51,763 bases of DNA from assembly GCA_018663505.1 (NCBI GenBank), contig JABJQG010000060.1, positions 1 through 51,763 on the forward strand, read 5' to 3'. Numbering within the stretch: the stretch's first letter is position 1; each line of letters opens with the position of its first letter. The translations under genes and the position numbers were made by a program. Under the pieces are notes generated by a model. It was not told where the DNA came from. It worked only from the letters and a program-made list of their open reading frames with translations, and searched no databases. Positions 33,528-40,485 of this stretch are shown one piece after another. Source of the DNA: Pseudobdellovibrionaceae bacterium. GTDB lineage: Bacteria > Bdellovibrionota > Bdellovibrionia > Bdellovibrionales > UBA1609.

Positions 33528-33648
33528 GCACTCTCCATTTATTGTAAGTACCTCAATTAGTATCAAAAAAGGTCGTTGGTATTTAGCTTCAAGCATTTGA
33601 ACACCTAGACCTATAAACAGGCTTATCGGTAATAAATTAAATAACTTT

Positions 33649-33696
33649 ACCATATATGGTGGTAGCGCAGATGGTATTTTCACCACCATATGTGGT
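33649..33696. promoter_or_regulatory. Pair of ACCATAT-type inverted repeats (candidate operators)
   Basis: ACCATATATGGTGGT (33649-33663) and ACCACCATATGTGGT (33682-33696) are imperfect mirror images (13/15), each followed by a GCGC. They lie just upstream of the XRE gene and are well placed for autoregulation. Confidence 0.5.
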
Positions 33697-33730
33697 GCGC
33701 ATTGAATTCCCATTATCAGACACTTAAACA

Positions 33731-33955
33731 ATGACTGATAAGCAAAGGTTTTTAAAAAAGTTGGGGAAGCATATTGCTAAAGTGAGAAAATCAAAGGGCT
33801 ATTCTCAGGACAGAGTTTTCTTAGAAACTGAAGGTTTTTCTAGATCCACTGTCTCCCGCATTGAGAAGGGTCAAGTTAATCCTGAAGTTTGGACTCTTGC
33901 CCGAATAGCAACAACGCTAGGTATATCATTAAGTAAATTATTGGATATTGATTGA
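33731..33955 (+). CDS. Small XRE-family transcriptional regulator
   Basis: This 74-residue protein is essentially one Cro/CI helix-turn-helix domain: LGKHIAKVRKSKGYSQDRVFLETEGFSRSTVSRIEKGQVNPEVWTLARIATTLGISLSKLLDI. It probably represses itself and the divergent lipoprotein through the inverted repeats just upstream. No strong ribosome-binding site is visible. Its position between cargo and replication module fits a control gene of element 2. Confidence 0.85.
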   Translation: MTDKQRFLKKLGKHIAKVRKSKGYSQDRVFLETEGFSRSTVSRIEKGQVNPEVWTLARIATTLGISLSKLLDID

Positions 33956-33970
33956 ATCTCAAAGAGCGGC

Positions 33971-34150
33971 TTATTGAGCTATGTAGCTTTTGATCATTTC
34001 TTCTAATACTGCTGTAGCTGTTTTCCCATCTTTTTTACATTCCTCTTTAAATTTTTCCAATAAAGCTGTCTCAAACCGAAACGTATGGTTTCTTCGCTTA
34101 AGTTCTTTCTTGTTTAATTCTTTAATAATTTGTTTTCTATTTACCTTCAT
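33971..34150 (-). CDS. Small ribbon-helix-helix-like protein
   Basis: This is a 59-residue frame on the minus strand from ATG 34150 to TAA 33971. After a basic head (MKVNRKQIIKELNKKELKRRN) it has a beta strand HTFRFE and two helices (TALLEKFKEECKKDG, TATAVLEEMIKSYI) separated by GKT, the pattern of CopG/Arc-type DNA-binding dimers or plasmid partition/copy-control proteins. Its ribosome-binding site is weak. It is convergent with the XRE gene, its stop lying 15 bp beyond. Confidence 0.65.
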   Translation of the reverse strand: MKVNRKQIIKELNKKELKRRNHTFRFETALLEKFKEECKKDGKTATAVLEEMIKSYIAQ

Positions 34151-34450
34151 CTTAAAAAACCACCATAAGTATATAGTTGATTATGACTTATCTTAATATA
34201 ATACGGCCCCTTATGCAAGTGCAATTTGCACTTGCATTTAGTAATGCAAAGTGTTATTCTGGCTTTAGAACTGATTGCGAAATCAATGCAAGCCCAGGAG
34301 ACAAGAATGCAAGAGCAAGTAAACACAAAGCTAGTTTGGCTGAAGAACTAAATGAAATTATTTATAAACGAAAACATCTTGCGGCGTAACAGTCGATTTT
34401 TGAATTTCGCAGAATCTCTATAGATAGCGAGGTAATAAGGAGCTATTGGT
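34151..34450. other. Region between the RHH gene and tyrosine recombinase; possible short frames
   Basis: Besides the 25-bp palindrome, two very short frames are visible: CAGGAGACAAG then ATG at 34307 (14 codons), overlapping an alternative frame ending at 34389 (ASLAEELNEIIYKRKHLAA). Neither can be claimed as a gene. Confidence 0.35.
34213..34237. promoter_or_regulatory. 25-bp palindrome upstream of the tyrosine recombinase
   Basis: ATGCAAGTGCAA (34213-34224), a central T, then TTGCACTTGCAT (34226-34237): perfect symmetry. It lies between the divergent ribbon-helix-helix gene and the recombinase/helicase operon, where a regulator site is expected. Confidence 0.55.
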
Positions 34451-35191
34451 ATGAAAAAGGCTGATTCTAGTGTGGTAAACATGGGGAATTTCGGTGTCAA
34501 CAAAGACCAACGAAACTCACCCTTACAATCGCTAATCAAGTACATTGTTAGAGAAACTAATCGTAACAAATTTAGCTATAGCCAGCTCCGCTATGCTTTC
34601 AGGTGTGCTCGCCAAAACTGTGGCGTTGAAACCCCAGGTCAAAAAACAAAAAAGCTCTATCAACTACCCAGTACAGATGAAATCAAGCAATTCTTTGATG
34701 TAATTGAAAATCCTGTACACCGCCTAATATTTTCTGTTTTAGCTGACTCTGGATTACGAATTGAGGAACTTTGTTCACTAGAAGTAAGACGAATAGATTT
34801 TAAAACCAATATTATATTTGTTAATGATGGCAAAGGAGGGAAGGATCGCTGTACGGTAATCGGCAATAAGACACTAGAGAAAATAAAGCTCTACCTGCAA
34901 GGGAAGAATAATAGATACTTATTTGAAAGCAGGTACAACAGTAGGTACTCTACACGGCGGCTACAGCAGATGTGTAAGGTGTACAAAGAAAAGGCTGGCA
35001 TTGAAGCCTCTCTAACCCCACATACATTTAGACATCTGCTGATGACCAAGCTAGCCCACGCAGGAATATCAAAAGAAAAACGAATGATTATCGCTGGTCA
35101 CTCATCTGAGAAGACTCAAGATATCTATACTCACCTCGGAATGGGCGGCATAAAAGATGAAGTGATAGCTATTCTAGATGGCGGAGTGTAA
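34451..35191 (+). CDS. Tyrosine recombinase (phage-integrase family)
   Basis: This 246-residue recombinase has the complete catalytic set: R103 (SGLRIEELCSLEV), K131 (DGKGGKDR), H191-x2-R194 (TPHTFRHLLMTKLAHAG), H217 (AGHSS) and nucleophile Y226 (DIYTHLG). The N-terminal SAM-like DNA-binding domain is short (about 65 residues). AAGGAG precedes the ATG. It lies 5 bp upstream of the helicase gene, so it leads the replication operon. Because the element already has a serine recombinase at its end, this enzyme may resolve dimers or catalyse a separate rearrangement (inference). Confidence 0.9.
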   Translation: MKKADSSVVNMGNFGVNKDQRNSPLQSLIKYIVRETNRNKFSYSQLRYAFRCARQNCGVETPGQKTKKLYQLPSTDEIKQFFDVIENPVHRLIFSVLADSGLRIEELCSLEVRRIDFKTNIIFVNDGKGGKDRCTVIGNKTLEKIKLYLQGKNNRYLFESRYNSRYSTRRLQQMCKVYKEKAGIEASLTPHTFRHLLMTKLAHAGISKEKRMIIAGHSSEKTQDIYTHLGMGGIKDEVIAILDGGV

Positions 35192-35196
35192 GAGAT

Positions 35197-36273
35197 ATGT
35201 CCGATTATAGCTACCAAGACGAGTTGGCCAATAGGGCTTTAGATAGCGCCTTAAACTGTGGGATGAGTATAATAGCCGCCTCGTGTGGCTCTGGAAAATC
35301 CTCAATGATAAAATTGTTAATAAATAGATTTGTAAAACTTAATGGACCAGAATCAAAAGTCTTGGTCGTATGCGAGAACATGACAAGCCTTCGTGACCAG
35401 TTCCTTGCAGAGATGGAGCAGAACATAACTATTAATTTTACCTATGGGGAGATTTCAGAAAAAGAAAATGTCACTGTGAGAGTTGGTATAGCTGCTTCAT
35501 TGCAGAAGCTAACTTGGGATAAGGTGGATCTAATAATTTTTGATGAAATTCACCGTCAATATAGAGAGTGTCGTATTCAGAAATTTCTCAGAAAAATAAA
35601 ACCAAAGTATCAAGTTGGATGTACAGGTACAGCAAGCTCCTTTGTAAGAGATAATAAAACTCAATCTAAGAAGATACCAATCCACTTTTTATCTGGCGCT
35701 GAATTAATGAAAAAGGGTATTTATGCATCAGTGGACCTATTTATTACCAGAACGCCCTGTAAACAGAATCCCCAGCAAATGATAAAGGATGTTCTGACGA
35801 ATGCAAAAAAAGAAAACGTTAATCTAAAAAAGGTATTAATCGTATGTGGTAGAGTTGCTCACGCTGAAGCTATGGCATCATACCTCCGTACCATGGGATA
35901 TAAAGTATATCTATCTACATCAAAAAATGATCGCAAAAATGAAATATTGATGGCTCACAAGGCCGCTGACAGTGGATATTTAATCACCGTAGGAAAGGTA
36001 TCAATGGGTTATAATGATGGTTCACTAACAGCTCTTATCCACTGTGACTCTCCTACTGGCAATCTGAATGCCAACGTGCAAGTTTTTAGCCGCATTCTGC
36101 GCCGCTTTCCTGGCGGTTCTGATGAGAGGAAGGCTTACATTAGAGTATCTACGCAAGATTCTAAAAACTACAATGCTCAATACTATATGCTGCTAAAGCT
36201 CAAAGCCATGTTGGATGATAAAACTGTGTTCTCTAAATTTGATGGTAGAAATCTCAAAATTCAATTCTTCTAA
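35197..36273 (+). CDS. Compact SF2 DNA/RNA helicase
   Basis: This 358-residue SF2 helicase has Walker A ASCGSGKSS (about 28-36), DEIH box (116-119), motif III-like GCTGTAS and motif VI-like NVQVFSRILRRFPGG. The two RecA-like domains fill the whole protein with no extra domains, smaller than usual restriction or repair helicases (500+ residues). It follows the tyrosine recombinase closely and precedes the primase, so it probably unwinds DNA during replication of element 2. Confidence 0.88.
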   Translation: MSDYSYQDELANRALDSALNCGMSIIAASCGSGKSSMIKLLINRFVKLNGPESKVLVVCENMTSLRDQFLAEMEQNITINFTYGEISEKENVTVRVGIAASLQKLTWDKVDLIIFDEIHRQYRECRIQKFLRKIKPKYQVGCTGTASSFVRDNKTQSKKIPIHFLSGAELMKKGIYASVDLFITRTPCKQNPQQMIKDVLTNAKKENVNLKKVLIVCGRVAHAEAMASYLRTMGYKVYLSTSKNDRKNEILMAHKAADSGYLITVGKVSMGYNDGSLTALIHCDSPTGNLNANVQVFSRILRRFPGGSDERKAYIRVSTQDSKNYNAQYYMLLKLKAMLDDKTVFSKFDGRNLKIQFF

Positions 36274-36356
36274 AAATAGCCGTTACAAAGGCTGATCCAG
36301 GTAATGGCTCCTATAATAGTAATCTTTAAATTATCCACCCTAACTAAGGAGCATAT

Positions 36357-36626
36357 ATGGGATTCTGGGATGATGATGATAAACCTTTTGTAATAGATAC
36401 TGATTTAGAGGAGTTGCCACAGGAACTTAGAAAATCTGGTGCCAAGATCTTGAACTTTCTTGGTTCTAGAAATAGAGGCTTAACCAAAAAACAAATCACT
36501 AGTTTGTGTAAGATTAGAAAACAAACTTCTTCTAAAGCTATCTTAGAGCTAAACCGTATCAAGAGATTAAAAAAATCTGGCAAAGGAGTTCGTTCAAAGC
36601 CATTTATATATTCTATTGAAGCTTAG
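36357..36626 (+). CDS. Small winged-helix protein A
   Basis: This 89-residue protein has an acidic head (MGFWDDDDKPFVIDTDLEELP) then a winged helix: GAKILNFLGSRNRGLTKKQITSLCKIRKQTSSKAILELNRIKRLKKSGKGVRSKPFIYSI. The wing sequence K-S-G-K-G-V-R-S-K-P-F-I-Y is closely echoed by K-N-G-A-G-V-K-S-D-P-Y-R-Y in the gene at 39717, so the two are paralogs. AAGGAG precedes the ATG. Probably DNA-binding within the replication module. Confidence 0.7.
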   Translation: MGFWDDDDKPFVIDTDLEELPQELRKSGAKILNFLGSRNRGLTKKQITSLCKIRKQTSSKAILELNRIKRLKKSGKGVRSKPFIYSIEA

Positions 36627-37058
36627 TCTTACGGTCTGCCAACCATGCCAAGGAAATGAATACTTATATAGTTATTGGATTACTCTTTAAAGTGTAATTA
36701 CACATTACAGAAACACCTGCTTTTTGCTGGCTTGGCTGACATGGATTAACAAATCTTTTAAATAATATATTGAAGAAGAATTTCTATTTTGTGGTATATC
36801 TTTATATGTCACCACAGCAAATAAAAATTCATTATCTCTTCCAGATTCAAGCCAAGTTCGACCCTTGTGCTACTGATATTTTTCATCTGACAAAAAAATA
36901 CATGTTTTTTCATTTTTTTTACTCCAATTATTTCAGGCACTTACAGGCTCCGCTTTTGTATTTTAGAATGATTTCAGCTGGTTATGATAGTCGAGTAATC
37001 CAAGCCCAGAATAACAATCATTTAAGTAAAGGCAGCAATGCACATTTTAGGAGGATAT
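36627..37058. other. AT-rich non-coding region; candidate origin of element 2
   Basis: No credible gene is present. A frame at 36770-37066 is low-quality, rich in Phe/Tyr/His, and lacks a ribosome-binding site. A 12-bp perfect palindrome GTGTAATTACAC lies at 36692-36703 with ATTAC nearby, and A/T runs dominate 36870-36930. Position before the primase-helicase operon suits an origin; that is inference. Confidence 0.35.
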
Positions 37059-37262
37059 ATGCCTGACAAAAAACACCTCATACTAATTTTTAAAACCGCA
37101 GTTGCATCTATAGATGAAACTTTCGGTGAAGGTTATAGCAAGAAAAATCCTCAGCTCATTGTTGCCCTATTGAGCCACATTAGTGGTGAAGAAAAAAGTC
37201 AACGCTCAACACATATAAATACAGGAGTTAAAAATGAAAATATCGGTAATCAACCAAACTAA
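37059..37262 (+). CDS. Small protein upstream of the primase
   Basis: AGGAGGATAT directly before the ATG at 37059 fixes the start (67 residues; the frame is open from 37038). Sequence: MPDKKHLILIFKTAVASIDETFGEGYSKKNPQLIVALLSHISGEE then a polar tail. The first half resembles short helical segments; no family recognised. It overlaps the primase start by 29 bp, so the two are likely coupled. Confidence 0.6.
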   Translation: MPDKKHLILIFKTAVASIDETFGEGYSKKNPQLIVALLSHISGEEKSQRSTHINTGVKNENIGNQPN

Positions 37263-39309
37263 TTTTGGCATTGTAGATAAATCCACAGAATTAAATTTAA
37301 AAATTATTACCAGTCGTAACTGGTCGCCCTCTCTTTTCCTCTCTGAGAAAAGAACTAAGAAAACCTTTCTGTCCACTGATCTGTTGGTTTTCGATTTTGA
37401 TGATGGCTTTTCTGTAAAAAATGCCATAACTCTTTTTGGTAAGTATCGGTATATAATTGGAACTACTAAATCCCATCAAACAGTAAAAAACAATAAAACA
37501 TGTGATCGTTTTCGGCTAATTTTATTCTTCAATGAATCAATCGCTGACGATGACACTTATCAAGCGACTTGGTACTATTATTCAGAAAAGTTTAAAATAG
37601 AGGCTGGCAAACAAGGTTTACTCCCAGATGGAGAAAAGTTTGTTGATGTTTCTTGTAAGGACAGTAGTCGCTTCTACTTCCCATGTAAAACAATTATTGC
37701 TGAAAATGAAGGCGAGTACCTTCTGCCCATTACGTCACAGTTTTCTGAGTCACCACAAAAGAAAATAAAAGAGCGTAAACACCAAACACCAGTAAAATGT
37801 GAACGCTTCCTTGATACTGGAGAAAAAGGACAGCTTTCTAGGTGTACATTAGAGTTCTTAGTAAATGGTTCTCCACCAGGTGAGTGGAATGTGTCTCTGT
37901 ACAAGGCGGCTAAGGATCTTCAGGAGCAAGGCTATGATTATTTAGAAGCAGTTGAGAAATTTGAAAATATGATTAATCCATATTTTGATGGGTCACTCGA
38001 TACCTCAGATAAAAACACCATAGACTCAGCCTTTAAACAAGAACCTAAATATGAACCACGCTCCGCTCAAGGTGAAGCAGGGATTATATTCCCAGTAAAG
38101 CATTTTAAGGGAAAATATAAAGGTCAAGTTGACACAAAACACCCTGATAATATGGAGTATCTTATTTCAACGGTCATGGGGTTAAGCTTTAAATATAATG
38201 AGTTGAAGAAAAAGATATGGCTTAGCGGAGAAGCACTAAACGACTTTACAATATCTGATATTAGTTTGAAGGCGAGAAGGCTTAAATTACCACCCCATAA
38301 AGAATTTATTCGGGATGTTGTAATAGATATTGCGAAGAAAAATTCTTATCACCCATTAAAACAGTTCATTCATCAATCTACTTGGGATGGAAAAGATCAC
38401 ATTAAGGAGCTATTTGAAACGCTGGACATCTCATGCGTGGCTGAAGTGGATGACTCAAAATATGCAGAAGTAGCATTTTATTATGAGTATCTAAAGCGTT
38501 GGCTAATTGGTGTTGTCGCAAAAACATATAAGCCTGGGTCTCAAAACCTAGTTCTTGTATTGCAGGGAGACCAAGGCGTTGGGAAGTCTAGGTGGTTTGA
38601 GCAATTTAATATTTCTGACTGTTATAAAGAGTCTCATATTTCACCAAACAATAAAGATCATGAAGTAGACCTGATTCGTTTCTCTATTTGGAATGTTGCT
38701 GAGCTTGATGCCGTTACAAGACGTGCAGATGTGTCTGCCCTTAAGGACTTTATTACAAAATCAAAAATATCAGTTCGCAAAGCCTTTGACCGTTTTGATA
38801 CAGATGGAAGGACTACATGTTCATTCTGTGCATGTGTTAATACAGAAAACTTTCTCCAAGACAATACTGGTGATCGTAGATACTTAGTGATCCCAATAAA
38901 AAACCTTAACCTTGATAAAAAAATAAATATTCAACAGGTAATGGCTCAAGCTAAATCTCTATTTGAGCAAGGCGTCCCTTGGTATTTTAATAAATCAGAA
39001 GTTGAAAAGATTAACCAACTAAATACTGCCTGGCGATTACAAGATGATGTAGATCTAATTGTCGATCAGGTAGTAAGTGGGGATGATTTTTTATCTGCGT
39101 CTGAAATCATTAGGTTGGCAGAAAGTGTTGGTAGCTACAGACTGTCTGGCAAAGCTGCTGTTGATAAATTTTCAACACTTTTGAGAAGAAAGGGAATACC
39201 AAAAGGTCGAAAACGTAACTTGCGTGGATTTAATGTTAATAAAGTACATTTAATTAAATCCTTACAGTCCCTAAATCCCAATGCCAGTATTGGTAGACTT
39301 CATGAATGA
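37234..39309 (+). CDS. Primase-helicase fusion (AEP-like N-terminus plus VirE-type P-loop domain)
   Basis: This 691-residue protein is the likely replication initiator of element 2. The N-terminus has AEP primase-like features: LLVFDFDDGFS (metal-binding acidic cluster), DRFRLILFF and SCKDSSRFYFPC. The C-terminal half matches the VirE (PF05272) helicase: HPLKQFIHQSTWDGKDHI, Walker A LQGDQGVGKSRWF (about residues 442-453), VAELDAVTRRADVSALKDFIT, and CACVNTENFLQDNTGDRRY. A terminal winged-helix-like part follows. ACAGGAG precedes the ATG. Such fusions are typical of integrative plasmids and phage satellites. Confidence 0.88.
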   Translation: MKISVINQTNFGIVDKSTELNLKIITSRNWSPSLFLSEKRTKKTFLSTDLLVFDFDDGFSVKNAITLFGKYRYIIGTTKSHQTVKNNKTCDRFRLILFFNESIADDDTYQATWYYYSEKFKIEAGKQGLLPDGEKFVDVSCKDSSRFYFPCKTIIAENEGEYLLPITSQFSESPQKKIKERKHQTPVKCERFLDTGEKGQLSRCTLEFLVNGSPPGEWNVSLYKAAKDLQEQGYDYLEAVEKFENMINPYFDGSLDTSDKNTIDSAFKQEPKYEPRSAQGEAGIIFPVKHFKGKYKGQVDTKHPDNMEYLISTVMGLSFKYNELKKKIWLSGEALNDFTISDISLKARRLKLPPHKEFIRDVVIDIAKKNSYHPLKQFIHQSTWDGKDHIKELFETLDISCVAEVDDSKYAEVAFYYEYLKRWLIGVVAKTYKPGSQNLVLVLQGDQGVGKSRWFEQFNISDCYKESHISPNNKDHEVDLIRFSIWNVAELDAVTRRADVSALKDFITKSKISVRKAFDRFDTDGRTTCSFCACVNTENFLQDNTGDRRYLVIPIKNLNLDKKINIQQVMAQAKSLFEQGVPWYFNKSEVEKINQLNTAWRLQDDVDLIVDQVVSGDDFLSASEIIRLAESVGSYRLSGKAAVDKFSTLLRRKGIPKGRKRNLRGFNVNKVHLIKSLQSLNPNASIGRLHE

Positions 39310-39730
39310 TCAAGAAAAAACAGTCCTACTAAATAAAGTAGCTAAGTTGCTGATGCAAAATCTTCCAAATCCCTACCATAATCTGGATATCAACGTAACC
39401 AAAAAGACACCTACAGCATATTTTGAAGGGGGAGGTATTACTGTTGATACAGATGGGTGGTTAAGTTTGAGATTTGATTTTTCCCCTAACTTAGATTTGG
39501 TTTCTCAAATAGCTTTGGTTTTATCACGATTTGGCTTTAGACATCGCTTTTGTAGCAATACAGAAGAAGAGACAGTTATGTTCGTTTCTAGCTATGTAAA
39601 TAAATTGGAAAAAATAGGTCCATCGAAACAGTTTGATATATATAAAAGAATAAAAAAGAGACTTAGTACAATTCACAAGTCATCTGTTTTGGAGCCAACG
39701 AAGTTAGGGAGTTATCATGAGCAACAATAG
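39302..39730 (+). CDS. Uncharacterised protein following the primase
   Basis: The frame opens at 39281, but the ATG at 39302 overlaps the primase stop by 8 bp (TTCATGAATGA) and gives MNDQEKTVLLNKVAKLLMQNLPNPYH (142 residues). The middle is beta-rich (AYFEGGGITVDTDGWLSLRFDF), then helical and basic (YVNKLEKIG, YKRIKKRLSTIHK). No family is recognised. It overlaps the next gene by 14 bp, part of a tightly packed five-gene operon. Confidence 0.6.
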   Translation: MNDQEKTVLLNKVAKLLMQNLPNPYHNLDINVTKKTPTAYFEGGGITVDTDGWLSLRFDFSPNLDLVSQIALVLSRFGFRHRFCSNTEEETVMFVSSYVNKLEKIGPSKQFDIYKRIKKRLSTIHKSSVLEPTKLGSYHEQQ

Positions 39731-40046
39731 CTCCTCATACTTACATAACAGCGGCAGCTCACCTCCACTCCACGTTATTGATACGTTAGATAGTAAACTT
39801 ATTAAAGTAGCAAAAAGAATCATAAAACGTTTAGCTTTATCTAAAGATGGTCTTTGTGAGGTTGAATTAACAAAACTTGTTACTGGTAGAACTCGGCGGA
39901 TAGCATTAGCTTTAAGAGAGTTGATTAGAGTCGGTTATCTTGCAAAAAATGGGGCTGGAGTAAAATCAGATCCATATCGTTATTTTATCCCAAGTGTATC
40001 TACTGCAAATACTACAAATGAAACTGTTTATGAGGTTGTAATATAA
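39717..40046 (+). CDS. Small winged-helix protein B
   Basis: This 109-residue protein is a paralog of the protein at 36357: AKRIIKRLALSKDGLCEVELTKLVTGRTRRIALALRELIRVGYLAKNGAGVKSDPYRYFIPS gives the same helix-helix-wing layout. A Ser/Asn-rich head precedes the domain. Its stop overlaps the next start (TAATG). Two related small DNA-binding proteins on either side of the primase could bind the origin together. Confidence 0.68.
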   Translation: MSNNSSSYLHNSGSSPPLHVIDTLDSKLIKVAKRIIKRLALSKDGLCEVELTKLVTGRTRRIALALRELIRVGYLAKNGAGVKSDPYRYFIPSVSTANTTNETVYEVVI

Positions 40047-40378
40047 TGGCAACGCCTTTTCTGCAATCTCTTAGGGAAAAGAATATTGATGTATTTTTTG
40101 ATGGCAATAATCTTCGTTTAAAATCTCAGTCAGAAAAAATATCAGATGAAATCATTAGCTTTGTTAAGGCAAATAAAGACCATTTGATATTGGAACTAAC
40201 AAATAAAACAAAGATCCCTCAGCCAGTCAATGATACGGAAACAATGCCTGGGACAAAAACTAGCTCAAATATCTACAAGCGCTACACTTACCCCAATGGA
40301 GAGGTATTAGAGCTTAGCAAGGATTCATTTGATAAAATAGTCCGAGTTTTCAAAATGTTAAATGATGCCTATGATTAA
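40046..40378 (+). CDS. TubC N-terminal-domain-like small protein
   Basis: This 110-residue protein's first 50 residues (FLQSLREKNIDVFFDGNNLRLKSQSEKISDEIISFVKANKDHLILEL) closely follow the TubC_N pattern (L-x2-L-x2-G-v-x-v-x-x-d-g-x-L-r ... l-k-x-h-K-x-x-L-l-x-x-L). That domain was first described as a docking domain of natural-product synthases but is also common in small proteins of mobile elements. A C-terminal part (YKRYTYPNGEVLELSKDSFDKIVRVFKML) has its own short domain. It is the last gene of the replication operon and overlaps its neighbour (TAATG). Confidence 0.65.
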   Translation: MATPFLQSLREKNIDVFFDGNNLRLKSQSEKISDEIISFVKANKDHLILELTNKTKIPQPVNDTETMPGTKTSSNIYKRYTYPNGEVLELSKDSFDKIVRVFKMLNDAYD

Positions 40379-40406
40379 TATATTGCATTTACATAGAGAA
40401 AGATGC

Positions 40407-40439
40407 GTTCGAACTATGGATAGAGAGGAATGTTCGAAC
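40407..40439. repeat. Two GTTCGAAC sites upstream of recombinase 2
   Basis: The palindrome GTTCGAAC occurs at 40407-40414 and 40432-40439, 25 bp apart, and again inside the end of recombinase 2 at 41871-41878 and 41951-41958. Four copies in 1.6 kb, around one gene, suggest binding sites for a regulator or accessory factor. Confidence 0.45.
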
Positions 40440-40485
40440 CCAAAATAATTAGCCAACGACAGATAAATTTAGTAAAGGAAACGAT

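Noticed and set aside
34177-34389. 70-codon frame before the tyrosine recombinase
   Set aside because: It begins inside the AT-rich promoter region and crosses the 25-bp palindrome; no ribosome-binding site. Its end looks helical, but the evidence is too thin.
35175-35185. TGGCGGAG at the end of the tyrosine recombinase as another attachment core
   Set aside because: Only 8 bp match, without the flanking ATCAAAA seen at the other cores; similar 7-mers occur elsewhere in the window.
36770-37066. 98-codon frame upstream of the primase operon
   Set aside because: It has no ribosome-binding site, is rich in Phe/Tyr/His as expected from A/T runs, and overlaps the better-supported small gene at 37059.
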